From Vallitaleaceae bacterium 9-2 (GTDB lineage: Bacteria; Bacillota; Clostridia; Lachnospirales; Vallitaleaceae), in NCBI GenBank assembly GCA_038396585.1, contig CP121691.1, positions 2,046,001 to 2,110,000 of the forward strand: a stretch of DNA of 64,000 bases. Reading direction: 5' to 3'. The translations under genes were made by a program, and so were the position numbers. Below are positions 53,017 through 62,114 of the stretch, one piece after another. Below the pieces are notes generated by a model, which was not told the origin of the DNA, ran no database searches, and was given only the letters and a program-made list of their open reading frames with translations. Position 1 is the first letter of the stretch. Each line of letters starts with the position of its first letter.

Positions 53017-54148
53017 AAAGCAGCCTTCTCTCCAACTCAGCTTCTATTCGTTCTTGAATCGAATCAATCCCAACCCGATCAATTACCGGTGTAAAGGAAC
53101 CATGAATGACCAATTTTTTAGCTTCTTTTAGGTTAAACCCCCGGCTCATCAAGTAAAACAATTGATCTTCATCAACTTGCCCTGCACTAGCAGCATGTTC
53201 ACCGCTCACATCGTCCTCATCACATAAAAGTGCCGGCAATGCATCCGAGCGTACATTTTCATCCAATAACAGCACATATTCTGATTCTTCCCCTGCAGAC
53301 TTTGTTGAACCACGTTCAAATTTTAAGTTCCCTCTAAAAATCTTTCGTGCATGGTCCATTAGCGCCCCTTTTGTTTCAATTAAGCTTTGGCTATAGCGAC
53401 CATAATGGGTTGAGTTATATCCTAAGTCCAATCGTTGATGTCCATTACCGATATAGGCCGTTGCTACTTCACTTTCAGATGCTTGACCCACAAGGTGGGA
53501 TGAATAATCTGAAACAATAACATTGGCACCTAAATCAAAGGACACATATTCAACATGGGCATTTTGATGAATCAATGATACCGTGTTTTGCATATGATCT
53601 ACCTGAGGTGAAAACGTCTGCAAAATCACAATTTTAACACGTGCATTTTCATGGGCTATTACACGAATCACTCCGTTATGATAGTCCATCCCATCTTTTG
53701 AAGATTGATAATCAAACACAACGGTAACTTCTGAACCTGGTCCTGCTTGTATGATGTTTTGATCAATAAACCCTTGCGCCTCGCCGCCATCGTAGCGAAT
53801 AAAAATCGGTTCTTCGACGTACGTATTTTTTTTCACTTCAATAGCAACCGCATGATCAAAGTAAGCATCTGCCTGAGCAATGTATTTTGCATGGGTTCCA
53901 TATGGATAGGGTTTAAAAGCTCCCATGAACGTCTCATATCGTTCATAAAACGTCGCATCAAGATTGCTGTCACTTCCTCTATAACGTCTTATATCTACGC
54001 CTTCTCCTAATGGTTCAAGATGGCTTATCGTCAATATATTTTCATTATCTTTATTTAAATAATTGGTTGTGTTCTTTATTTCGCCAACACGTTTCCATGT
54101 TGGATACTCAAGTGCATTAAATCGTTCTCTTACGTTTTGCTGCAACAT
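53009..54148 (-). CDS. sufD: FeS assembly protein SufD
   Basis: This 379-residue protein is the SufD subunit of the SufBCD complex that builds clusters. The right-handed beta-helix core occupies about 90-320, and the C-terminal helical segment has SAGQVDEDQLFYLMSRGFNL, the SufC-contact region shared with SufB. Its sequence up to about 60 is less conserved, as usual. It starts 14 bases after sufB, with GGAGG upstream. Confidence 0.93.
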   Translation of the reverse strand: MLQQNVRERFNALEYPTWKRVGEIKNTTNYLNKDNENILTISHLEPLGEGVDIRRYRGSDSNLDATFYERYETFMGAFKPYPYGTHAKYIAQADAYFDHAVAIEVKKNTYVEEPIFIRYDGGEAQGFIDQNIIQAGPGSEVTVVFDYQSSKDGMDYHNGVIRVIAHENARVKIVILQTFSPQVDHMQNTVSLIHQNAHVEYVSFDLGANVIVSDYSSHLVGQASESEVATAYIGNGHQRLDLGYNSTHYGRYSQSLIETKGALMDHARKIFRGNLKFERGSTKSAGEESEYVLLLDENVRSDALPALLCDEDDVSGEHAASAGQVDEDQLFYLMSRGFNLKEAKKLVIHGSFTPVIDRVGIDSIQERIEAELERRLLYA

Positions 54149-54162
54149 AGTATCCCTCCTTT

Positions 54163-55575
54163 CTATCCTATTGCACCGATAAACTCAAGATTAATCAGTT
54201 GATTAAGCTCAACTGCATACTCAAGGGGCAACTCTTTTGTGATGGGTTCGACAAACCCTCGAACAATCATTGCTTTAGCTTCTACTTCATCAATACCTCG
54301 GCTCATCAGATAAAAAATCGCATCATCTGAGATACGTCCGATTTTAGCTTCATGTCCTATATCGATGTTATCATTATTTAGCTCAATAATGGGCACCGTA
54401 TCTGACTTTGACTGCGAATCAAGCATTAGCGATTCACATGATACGGTCGACTTAACATGGTGTGCATTTTTACTGACTTTAAGCAATCCTCGATAAAAAG
54501 CATAGCCTCCATCTTTTGAAATAGACTTGGTATTAATATTTGACGTTGTATATGGAGCCGCATGGACCACTTTTGAGCCTGTGTCCAAGTACTGACCCGA
54601 CGCAGCAAAAGTGATGCCTGTGAACTCTGCATGGGCTCTCTCGCCCTTTAAAATACTCATTGGATATAACATACTGACCTTTGAACCAAAAGAGCCAGAA
54701 ACCCATTCTATGCGTCCGTCTTTTTCAACTTGTGAACGCTTTGTATTTAAATTATACATATTACGTGACCAGTTTTCTATCGTTGAATAACGAAGAGTAG
54801 CCCCTTCTTTAACAAACAGTTCCACACATCCTGCATGTAAATTTGTCACATCATATTTTGGAGCACTACATCCTTCAATAAAATGAAGTTTTGCCCCTTT
54901 TTCAACAATAATTAAGGTATGCTCAAACTGACCTGCTCCAGGTGCATTAAGTCGAAAATAACTTTGCAATGGATAATCCACCTCTACACCTTCTGGAACA
55001 TAGACAAAGGAGCCTCCTGACCAAACCGCACCATGTAAAGCTGCAAACTTGTGGTCATTTGGACCTACTAATTTCATAAAATACTGTTTAACAATGTCAC
55101 CGTGTTCTTTTACCGCAGTCTCCATGTCCGTATAGATCACCCCTTTTTTCTTAAGGTGATCACGCATACTATGATAGACAACTTCCGAATCATACTGGGC
55201 GCCAACACCTGCAAGAGATTCTCGCTCTGCTTTAGGAATGCCTAGACGGTCAAAAGTATCTTTTATATCTTTGGGGACATCATCCCAACTTTGTTTCATA
55301 TCTGTATCGGGTCGCACATAGGTTACAATATTTTCCATGTCCAAGCCGCTTAAATCTGCTCCCCATGTAGGTATAGGGCGTTTGTTATAATAATCTAAAG
55401 CTTTAAGACGAAACTCCGTCATCCACTCCGGCTCTTCTTTTTCTTTGGATATGTCACGAATAATCTCTTCGGTTAGTCCTGACTTTGAACGATATACTGA
55501 ACGATCTTCATTTTTGATATCATATATTCCACGTTCAATATCTTCGACATATGTTCTTTCAACTGCTTTTTCCAT
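54163..55575 (-). CDS. sufB: FeS assembly protein SufB
   Basis: This 470-residue protein is the scaffold core of the SufBC2D complex. Characteristic stretches are WMTEFRLKALDYYNKRPIPTW near the start, GCSAPKYDVTNLHAGCVELF with two cysteines, and the C-terminal SufC-contact region GRISDDAIFYLMSRGIDEVE. Clusters are assembled at the SufB-SufD interface with iron and with sulfur from SufU. It starts 14 bases after sufC, behind GGAG. Confidence 0.97.
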   Translation of the reverse strand: MEKAVERTYVEDIERGIYDIKNEDRSVYRSKSGLTEEIIRDISKEKEEPEWMTEFRLKALDYYNKRPIPTWGADLSGLDMENIVTYVRPDTDMKQSWDDVPKDIKDTFDRLGIPKAERESLAGVGAQYDSEVVYHSMRDHLKKKGVIYTDMETAVKEHGDIVKQYFMKLVGPNDHKFAALHGAVWSGGSFVYVPEGVEVDYPLQSYFRLNAPGAGQFEHTLIIVEKGAKLHFIEGCSAPKYDVTNLHAGCVELFVKEGATLRYSTIENWSRNMYNLNTKRSQVEKDGRIEWVSGSFGSKVSMLYPMSILKGERAHAEFTGITFAASGQYLDTGSKVVHAAPYTTSNINTKSISKDGGYAFYRGLLKVSKNAHHVKSTVSCESLMLDSQSKSDTVPIIELNNDNIDIGHEAKIGRISDDAIFYLMSRGIDEVEAKAMIVRGFVEPITKELPLEYAVELNQLINLEFIGAIG

Positions 55576-55589
55576 TGGAATGCTCCTTT

Positions 55590-56333
55590 CTATACGACTG
55601 AAGCGACAAAGGACTCAAATCCTTCTCTATCGATTTGGTCTGCAAGGGATTTATCTCCAGAGGCCACAATGTGCCCATCGACTAGAACATGAACATAATC
55701 AGGGTCTATATAACTTAATAGCTTGTTATAATGTGTTATAACCAAGACACCATTGTCATCACCTGCAAATCGGTTAATACCTTCTGCAACGATTTTTATT
55801 GCATCCACATCCAGTCCTGAATCCGTTTCATCTAAAATAGCAAGTTTGGGATGAATGGTCAGCATCTGTAGAATTTCATTTTTCTTTTTCTCACCACCAG
55901 AAAATCCTTCATTTAGATAACGGGTCAAATATCCTTCATCCATATTCAAACTTTGCAATGTTTTAATCAACTCACGGCGAAAACCAATAACACTTTGTTT
56001 TTCTCCTGTTATTGAAGTTTTTGCTGTTCTTAAAAAGTTTTCAACCGTCACTCCAGGGATTACTTCCGGATGTTGGAAAGACATAAAAAGCCCAGACTTC
56101 GCCCGTTCATCAACTTTTTTTAGGAAAAGGTCTTGCTCTAAAAACGACACTTCTCCTTGCGTTACCTCATATTTTGGATGTCCCATCAAGGTATATGCTA
56201 ATGTTGATTTACCGGCTCCGTTTGGGCCCATAACGACGTGGATTTCTCCAGCATTTATTTTTAAATTCAAATCTTTTAATATTGGTTTCTCTTCAACTGA
56301 TGCATGAAGATTTTTTATATTTAATAACTCCAT
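55590..56333 (-). CDS. sufC: FeS assembly ATPase SufC
   Basis: This 247-residue ABC-type ATPase powers SufBCD. Walker A is GPNGAGKST (near 36), the signature is FSGGEKKKNEIL and Walker B is LAILDETDSGLD, as expected for SufC. It is the first gene of the sufCBDSU operon. The message starts about 55 bases upstream, next to a Fur-box-like site. Confidence 0.97.
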   Translation of the reverse strand: MELLNIKNLHASVEEKPILKDLNLKINAGEIHVVMGPNGAGKSTLAYTLMGHPKYEVTQGEVSFLEQDLFLKKVDERAKSGLFMSFQHPEVIPGVTVENFLRTAKTSITGEKQSVIGFRRELIKTLQSLNMDEGYLTRYLNEGFSGGEKKKNEILQMLTIHPKLAILDETDSGLDVDAIKIVAEGINRFAGDDNGVLVITHYNKLLSYIDPDYVHVLVDGHIVASGDKSLADQIDREGFESFVASVV

Positions 56334-56370
56334 AAAATCAATCCTTTCTCATCTATGTATATTCTACAAA

Positions 56371-56385
56371 TAATAATTATTATCA
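56371..56385 (-). promoter_or_regulatory. Fur-box-like operator of the suf operon
   Basis: On the minus strand TGATAAT-A-ATTATTA is a 7-1-7 inverted repeat, one base from the classic TGATAATnATTATCA. It lies about 3-17 bases after the predicted transcription start, so a bound Fur-family repressor would block initiation. The regulator itself is not in the window. Confidence 0.65.
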
Positions 56386-56394
56386 TTTACAGAG

Positions 56395-56423
56395 AGTATA
56401 TCACAAATGAGAACGTTTTTCAA
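56395..56423 (-). promoter_or_regulatory. suf operon promoter
   Basis: On the minus strand TTGAAA (56418-56423) and TATACT (56395-56400) are 17 bases apart, next to the Fur-box-like site. Confidence 0.8.
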
Positions 56424-56441
56424 TACTGTTCTTGCACTATA

Positions 56442-58616
56442 TTACTTATTCATAATATATTCATATATTGCTTTTTCTGTCACTTCAGCTAGCTGTTCTA
56501 AAATCGCATCTTGCTGCAAAAGCGCACTATCTTCCGGATTGGTCATATACCCGTATTCAATAAGGATAGACGGCATTTGAGTATATTTTAGTACATACAG
56601 CTTATTATTGTTTTTTATGGCACGAATTGGATATTCCGGCATCTCTTCACGTAAAATTTTTAAAAAGATATTGCCAAAGTCAACTTCGGTCTCTGAATTT
56701 TCTTGACCTGTCGTTGTAAATACTTCTAGACCTCGAACATGAACACCAGCAGGGTTTTTATCCAAATCTAACGCATTATTGTGCATAGATATAAATAAGT
56801 CCGCTTCCAAATCATTGGCTAAGCGTGTTCGTTCTCCTAGAGATACTGTTTGATCTGTATGACGTGTGAAATAATACTTGACTTTTGTATTTTCCTGCGT
56901 ATACGGTTTTATATATTCCAGAAGCTTCGTATTCAAGTCTTTTTCAACAATCCCATAATAAGATGCTCCCGGCTGACTACCTCCATGTCCAGGATCAATA
57001 ACAACAATATGCTCATAGATATCTCGAGGCTTAACCCCATAGACATAATAATTGGTGTCATCTTCTTCGATACGGTATTCATAAATATGCTTTCCGGATA
57101 AATAAATAACCGACGCATCCTCTTGAACATCTATGGTCATCGTCTCATATTTTTCATCATGAATCTGTACTGTTTCATTTTTTTCAAACGCATCTACAAC
57201 TGTATCATACTTAAGGGTAGCTTGTTTTGTTGTATAATCATAACTTAACGTCAATTCCGATTCTTTAGGTAAAACAATCGCATCATTGTGCGTCTTATCA
57301 TAAGTTAGTTGCTCAAATCGAAGAGGTATTAGTCTGATACGCGTACGCTTCGTTTCTTCATCATATGTAAGGCTGTAGGCTACATGTTCTTTGGTTCCAA
57401 GGGAAAGACGTGTTGTCGTATCATCTTTTAGCGCAAGTTTTGCCCAGGTAAGGAACTGTCCCTTCGCATTCATAAACCGCTGATTTCCCAGTAGGTTGAC
57501 ACTGTCCTGAAAGTCAAAGATGAGCCCTCTTGGACTATCCATTCGCATAACCTGCGCTTTTCGATAATCTCCTGCAAGCTCTATATAGTCGCCTTGATTA
57601 TCTTGTGCAATGCGTACTTCTGATAACCCAACTTCATTAAAAGTAATGGTCAATTCGGTTCTATCTTGATTAAAGACAAGCTCTCTTGGAAGTGCTTTTT
57701 CTTTAAGGTCAAAAACAAATCGTCCCGTCATTGCACCTTCATCAAATTGACTCGTTCGAATAGCTTCTGTATAGATGCTCACATCTGTTCGAATCGTTCC
57801 GGGGACACTTTCCATATCAATATTATCAATATCAACGATTAATTTATTATCCCATATAACAGCATGTACAGATGACATTGAAGCATCACTCACAATGGTA
57901 TGTTGGGACTGGTCTTCATTGCTTATGACTTCTGCTACTCGCGTTAAGGGATAATTTTCGCTGTCTTTATATTCTGTAAATTCAACAATCTCTGTTGCCA
58001 CATCTTTTTTCAAATGAAAAGAATTTTCATATAAAGGCGTTGGAAGTTCTTGGATATTTTGCGTCGGAATAAGCTGCTGTAAATTTGAGCTTGATGCTAA
58101 TAATCCGAAGGCATCATAAATATCTCCTTGAAGGGAAATATGATACGTCTCAGGGTCCCACTTAACTTCATACCCAAGACTTTCTGAAATAAATCGAATC
58201 GGAACCATTGTCTTTGTAATATTAACGTCTTGGTCCGATATCAACATGGGCGCAACATCAAGTTCGACAGGACTTCCATTAACATATGCCTGTGTATTGC
58301 CGATCGAAAGTTCTATACGTATGTCTTCACGAACGATAACGACGGTTTGTGTTTCTGCTATCCACGAAACTTGTGCCTGTATATTGACTGATTCCATGAC
58401 TTCGCGTACAGGTACTAGCGTTGTTCCGTTAATAATAACAGGGTCCATCCCTTCCGGTTCGATGATATCATTATTGACATCAATTGTTACCGCCTTTGTC
58501 GTATACTGATGTTGGGTTCCATTATAGATGAGCGTACGTTCTTGAGCATAGCTTGTCATTCCCATGACAAACATAAAAACAATTCCGGCAACAACTCCCT
58601 TAATCATAGTATTCAT
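56442..58616 (-). CDS. N-acetylmuramoyl-L-alanine amidase with copper-amine-oxidase-N and AMIN-like domains
   Basis: This 724-residue secreted protein has a signal peptide (residues 1-24, cleavage after SYAQ). A copper-amine-oxidase-N-like domain lies at about 30-165 (TTLVPVREVMESV, TMVPIRFISESLGYEVKWD). AMIN-like beta domains follow, and a C-terminal Amidase_3 domain lies at about 540-724. Zinc ligands fit: DPGHGG, GIVEKDLN and FISMHNN, with the late glutamate in SILIEYGYMTN. It should cut the amide between N-acetylmuramic acid and the stem peptide in peptidoglycan. The N-terminal domains likely hold it on the cell wall. The start has a GGAGG-type site. Confidence 0.93.
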   Translation of the reverse strand: MNTMIKGVVAGIVFMFVMGMTSYAQERTLIYNGTQHQYTTKAVTIDVNNDIIEPEGMDPVIINGTTLVPVREVMESVNIQAQVSWIAETQTVVIVREDIRIELSIGNTQAYVNGSPVELDVAPMLISDQDVNITKTMVPIRFISESLGYEVKWDPETYHISLQGDIYDAFGLLASSSNLQQLIPTQNIQELPTPLYENSFHLKKDVATEIVEFTEYKDSENYPLTRVAEVISNEDQSQHTIVSDASMSSVHAVIWDNKLIVDIDNIDMESVPGTIRTDVSIYTEAIRTSQFDEGAMTGRFVFDLKEKALPRELVFNQDRTELTITFNEVGLSEVRIAQDNQGDYIELAGDYRKAQVMRMDSPRGLIFDFQDSVNLLGNQRFMNAKGQFLTWAKLALKDDTTTRLSLGTKEHVAYSLTYDEETKRTRIRLIPLRFEQLTYDKTHNDAIVLPKESELTLSYDYTTKQATLKYDTVVDAFEKNETVQIHDEKYETMTIDVQEDASVIYLSGKHIYEYRIEEDDTNYYVYGVKPRDIYEHIVVIDPGHGGSQPGASYYGIVEKDLNTKLLEYIKPYTQENTKVKYYFTRHTDQTVSLGERTRLANDLEADLFISMHNNALDLDKNPAGVHVRGLEVFTTTGQENSETEVDFGNIFLKILREEMPEYPIRAIKNNNKLYVLKYTQMPSILIEYGYMTNPEDSALLQQDAILEQLAEVTEKAIYEYIMNK

Positions 58617-58663
58617 CTTAATCCTCCATTACCTTCAACAAAACTTTTTTTCTATCGTATTTT

Positions 58664-58702
58664 TAAAAAAACATCCGGCTATGCATATCACATAGCCGGA
58701 TG
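58664..58702 (-). terminator. Terminator of the RseC-like gene
   Basis: On the minus strand CATCCGGCTATG and its complement (58672-58683 and 58691-58702) form a 12-bp stem, followed by a seven-T run (58664-58670). Confidence 0.88.
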
Positions 58703-58736
58703 AAATCATTCCAAACATCTAAAGTAAACAATGCAC

Positions 58737-59180
58737 TTAACAACTTATATTTTCTTTTGTCGTATCGACAATGCGAATTGCTCTAGGTTTATAGGTCTTT
58801 GTATTAAATCGATGTTCATTCAAATGTAACGTTAAAAAGGTGACTCCTGCACCAAAAATCCCACAGGCAAATCCGATAACATCAGCATATAGGGGTACAT
58901 AGGCTCGCCCCAATAGCATCCCCGCGAACAGACCTATTAATAATCCTATAAGTGGAATACCATACATAAGTCCAACGGCTTTTAGAAAATTCGTTTCTTC
59001 TAAGTAGATTTCAACCCACTCGTTTTCACCTGCATCACATAGATTATTGGCATGTATAAACATGTCTTTACTTTCTAGCCCTGCAGTACATGCGCCACAC
59101 TTTGCACATGCTTCTTTTCGAAGCAGACGTACAACAACTTCATCATTTTCAACTTTTGTTACTTGACCAATTTCAGCCAT
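58737..59180 (-). CDS. RseC/SoxR-reducing-system family protein
   Basis: I start this at the ATG at 59180, preceded by AAGGAGTG, giving 147 residues. It has a short N-terminal beta domain with a Cys25-x2-Cys28-x2-Cys31 motif (CAKCGAC), likely to bind a cluster or metal. Two membrane helices follow (about 67-88, and one around VIGFACGIFGAGVTFLT). This is the RseC family layout. In many bacteria such genes lie near rnf genes, but none is present here. It ends at a strong terminator and follows the aldo/keto reductase gene by 19 bases. Confidence 0.85.
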   Translation of the reverse strand: MAEIGQVTKVENDEVVVRLLRKEACAKCGACTAGLESKDMFIHANNLCDAGENEWVEIYLEETNFLKAVGLMYGIPLIGLLIGLFAGMLLGRAYVPLYADVIGFACGIFGAGVTFLTLHLNEHRFNTKTYKPRAIRIVDTTKENISC

Positions 59181-59199
59181 TTTGTCACTCCTTAAATCT

Positions 59200-60201
59200 T
59201 TACGCATTCATCCTTTTTACGATGGCATCAATGGCATCTAACTCTGCTTGCGTAAAGGACAAATTATTAATTGCCGCTACACTATCTTCAACCTGACTCA
59301 CTTTACTTGCACCAATAAGTGCTGTTGTTATTCTATCATCTCTTAGCACCCATGACAAGGACATTTGTGCAAGCGTTTGATTACGCTCTATGGCAATTGC
59401 ATTTAATTCACGTATTCCGTTTAATAATTCTTCCGTAATTTTTTCTTCGGTCAAGAATTGGCTTCCACTTGCTGCCCGTGAATCTTTAGGAATCGACTTC
59501 AAATATTTATCTGTTAGCAAACCTTGTGCCAATGGACTAAAGACAATATTGCCCACTCCATATTTTTCTGTCACATCTTTTAATCCATCCTCTTCTATCC
59601 ACCGATCTAACATGCTGTACCTTGGTTGTGTCATGACCACTGGGGTCTTTAACTCTTTTAATATTTTTAACGCTTCTTTGGCTTGCGCTCCTCGATAGTT
59701 AGAAATCCCTACATATAGAGCCTTGCCTTGGCGAACCGCTTGATCTAAGGCTAACATCGTCTCTTCTATGGGCGTCTCTGGGTCTGGGCGATGATGATAA
59801 AAAATATCGACATACTCAAGCCCCATCCGTTGAAGGCTCTGGTCCAAACTAGATAACAAGTATTTTCGCGAACCAAAGTCACCATAAGGTCCTGGCCACA
59901 TGTAATACCCTGCTTTTGTTGAGATAATCATCTCATCCCGATATGCCTTCATATCTTCACGTAAAATCCGACCAAAATTTTTCTCTGCACTGCCTGCAGG
60001 GGGACCATAATTGTTAGCTAAGTCAAAATGTGTCACTCCAAGGTCAAATGCTTTATGTATCATTTTTCGACTTGTCTCTACAAGTGTCACATCACCAAAA
60101 TTATGCCATAATCCAAGAGAAATCAAAGGTAGTCTTAACCCTGTCTTTCCTGCGCGTCGATAAATCATTGTGTCATATCTTTTTTCATTTGCTTTATACA
60201 T
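59200..60201 (-). CDS. Aldo/keto reductase (YghZ/Gpr-like)
   Basis: This 333-residue protein is an aldo/keto reductase barrel. The start has MIYRRAGKTGLRLPLISLG, followed by FDLANNYGPPAGSAEKNFG with the catalytic tyrosine and Asp. The C-terminal NADPH segment is TALIGASKVSQVED. PPAGSAE is typical of the YghZ/L-glyceraldehyde-3-phosphate reductase and MgrA subgroup, so detoxification of methylglyoxal or a related aldehyde is plausible. There is no ferredoxin tail, unlike the other reductase in the window. AGGAGGAAGAGG precedes the ATG. Confidence 0.92.
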   Translation of the reverse strand: MYKANEKRYDTMIYRRAGKTGLRLPLISLGLWHNFGDVTLVETSRKMIHKAFDLGVTHFDLANNYGPPAGSAEKNFGRILREDMKAYRDEMIISTKAGYYMWPGPYGDFGSRKYLLSSLDQSLQRMGLEYVDIFYHHRPDPETPIEETMLALDQAVRQGKALYVGISNYRGAQAKEALKILKELKTPVVMTQPRYSMLDRWIEEDGLKDVTEKYGVGNIVFSPLAQGLLTDKYLKSIPKDSRAASGSQFLTEEKITEELLNGIRELNAIAIERNQTLAQMSLSWVLRDDRITTALIGASKVSQVEDSVAAINNLSFTQAELDAIDAIVKRMNA

Positions 60202-60249
60202 CCTCTTCCTCCTATAATGATCAAGTTTATATGCTTATATAGTTCTAAA

Positions 60250-60284
60250 AAAATAAAAGAGTAGAACTCCACTCTTTTATTTTA
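60250..60284 (-). terminator. Terminator of hisS-aspS
   Basis: AAAATAAAAGAGT (60250-60262) pairs with ACTCTTTTATTTT (60271-60283); on the minus strand a T run follows (60247-60253). Confidence 0.82.
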
Positions 60285-60312
60285 ACCTATAAAGTATACT
60301 TGATGTCAACTC

Positions 60313-62112
60313 TTATTCTTCAATCTCCAACAAATCAACTTTTATACTTAATTCTTCTAATTGTTGGTCATCTACCACACCTGGCGCTTTGGTCATCGGG
60401 CAGGATGCGTCTTTAATTTTAGGGAAGGCAATGACTTCACGAATACTGTCTGCTTTAGCCATCAACATAACAATACGATCTAAACCATAGGCTAGTCCAC
60501 CATGTGGAGGCACACCGTATTTGAAGGCATCCAATAAGAAGCCAAAACGTTCATAGGCATCTTCTTTACTAAATCCTAAAGCGGCAAACATTTTTTCCTG
60601 TACATCACGTTGATAGATACGAATACTTCCACCACCGATTTCATTACCGTTAAGACAGATATCATAAGCTTGGGCACGTACTTTTTCCGGTGCCGACTCC
60701 AAAAGGTGAAGATCTTCTTCCATAGGCATAGTAAAGGGGTGATGCATCGCTGTATAACGCTTATGCTCTGCATTCCATTCTACAAGCGGGAACTCTGTCA
60801 CCCATACAAATTCATAGGTGTTCTTATCTAAAAGTTCAAGGCGTCGTGCAAGTTCTAAACGAAGGGCTCCTAAGGATGCATAGACAATATCGTTGGTGTC
60901 TGCCCCAAAGAAAAGGATATCGCCGGGCTTACCTTCCATTTTTTCGATAATGCTTTCAACGACAGCCTCATCTAGGAACTTGGTAATCGCCGATTTTAAT
61001 GAACCATCATCATTAATTACAATATATGCCATACCTTTTGCACCATACGTTTTTACATACTCCGTCAAGGCATCAATCTGACGACGAGGTAAGTTTGCCA
61101 GTCCTTTACCGTTGATTCCACGAACAGAACCACCTTTTTTCACAGCGTCCGTAAACACTTTGAAACCACATGATTCAACAATCTCAGAAATATTGACTAG
61201 CTCAAGCCCAAAACGTATATCCGGCTTGTCTGAACCATAACGGTCCATTGCCTCTTGATAGGTTATACGCTTGATTGGAAGTTCAATGTCGATATCCATA
61301 ACGTCCTTGAACATTTTTTGTAATAAGCGCTCATTAACATCAATCACATCATCCACATTTACAAAAGACATCTCCATATCGATTTGGGTAAACTCCGGTT
61401 GACGGTCTGCACGTAAGTCCTCATCTCGGAAGCATTTTGTGATTTGGTAATATTTATCATAACCTGATAACATAAGCAACTGTTTAAATATCTGTGGTGA
61501 TTGTGGTAAGGCATAAAAATGCCCTGGATTCACACGGCTAGGTACCAAATAATCTCTTGCACCTTCCGGTGTTGATTTAGTAAGCATCGGCGTCTCAATA
61601 TCTAAGAAGCCTTCTTCGTTTAAGAAGTCACGGGTTGCTTGGGTTACTTGATTACGAAGCATTAAGTTACGTTGAATATCTGGACGTCTTAAGTCAAGAT
61701 ATCGATATTTTAGACGAAGCTCTTCTTTAACATTGGAATCTTCTTCGATTTGGAACGGCGTTGTCTCAGCTTCTGAAAGCAAACGTAACTCATGTGCCCG
61801 AACTTCAATCATTCCTGTTTTTAAGTTTGGATTAATTGTCTCTTCTGATCGCTTTTCTACGAGACCTCTAGCTGCGATAACATATTCTGTACGAATCTTC
61901 TCAGCTTTTTTAAACCCTTCATCACCGATACTACTTTGATCGATTACAACTTGAAGTATACCTGTTCTATCGCGTACATCTAAGAAGATAACCCCTCCAA
62001 GGTCACGTCGCTTTTGTACCCATCCCATCACAGTTACTTCTTGGTCAATATGACTTTCAGATACTTCGGTTAAATAGTGGCTTCTCTTTAATCCTTGCAT
62101 TGATTCACTCAT
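60313..62112 (-). CDS. aspS: Aspartyl-tRNA synthetase
   Basis: This 599-residue enzyme charges tRNA-Asp. It has the N-terminal OB-fold anticodon-binding domain (VTVMGWVQKRRDLGGVIFLDVRD-like region at about 27-50), the class II catalytic core with QFTQ-type QSPQIFKQLLM, and the GAD insertion domain at about 290-420. The C-terminal motif 3 segment is GLAYGLDRIVMLM. The length fits the bacterial type, which may or may not discriminate Asn. It starts 2 bases after hisS, with GGAGG inside the end of that gene. Confidence 0.97.
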   Translation of the reverse strand: MSESMQGLKRSHYLTEVSESHIDQEVTVMGWVQKRRDLGGVIFLDVRDRTGILQVVIDQSSIGDEGFKKAEKIRTEYVIAARGLVEKRSEETINPNLKTGMIEVRAHELRLLSEAETTPFQIEEDSNVKEELRLKYRYLDLRRPDIQRNLMLRNQVTQATRDFLNEEGFLDIETPMLTKSTPEGARDYLVPSRVNPGHFYALPQSPQIFKQLLMLSGYDKYYQITKCFRDEDLRADRQPEFTQIDMEMSFVNVDDVIDVNERLLQKMFKDVMDIDIELPIKRITYQEAMDRYGSDKPDIRFGLELVNISEIVESCGFKVFTDAVKKGGSVRGINGKGLANLPRRQIDALTEYVKTYGAKGMAYIVINDDGSLKSAITKFLDEAVVESIIEKMEGKPGDILFFGADTNDIVYASLGALRLELARRLELLDKNTYEFVWVTEFPLVEWNAEHKRYTAMHHPFTMPMEEDLHLLESAPEKVRAQAYDICLNGNEIGGGSIRIYQRDVQEKMFAALGFSKEDAYERFGFLLDAFKYGVPPHGGLAYGLDRIVMLMAKADSIREVIAFPKIKDASCPMTKAPGVVDDQQLEELSIKVDLLEIEE

Positions 62113-62114
62113 GC

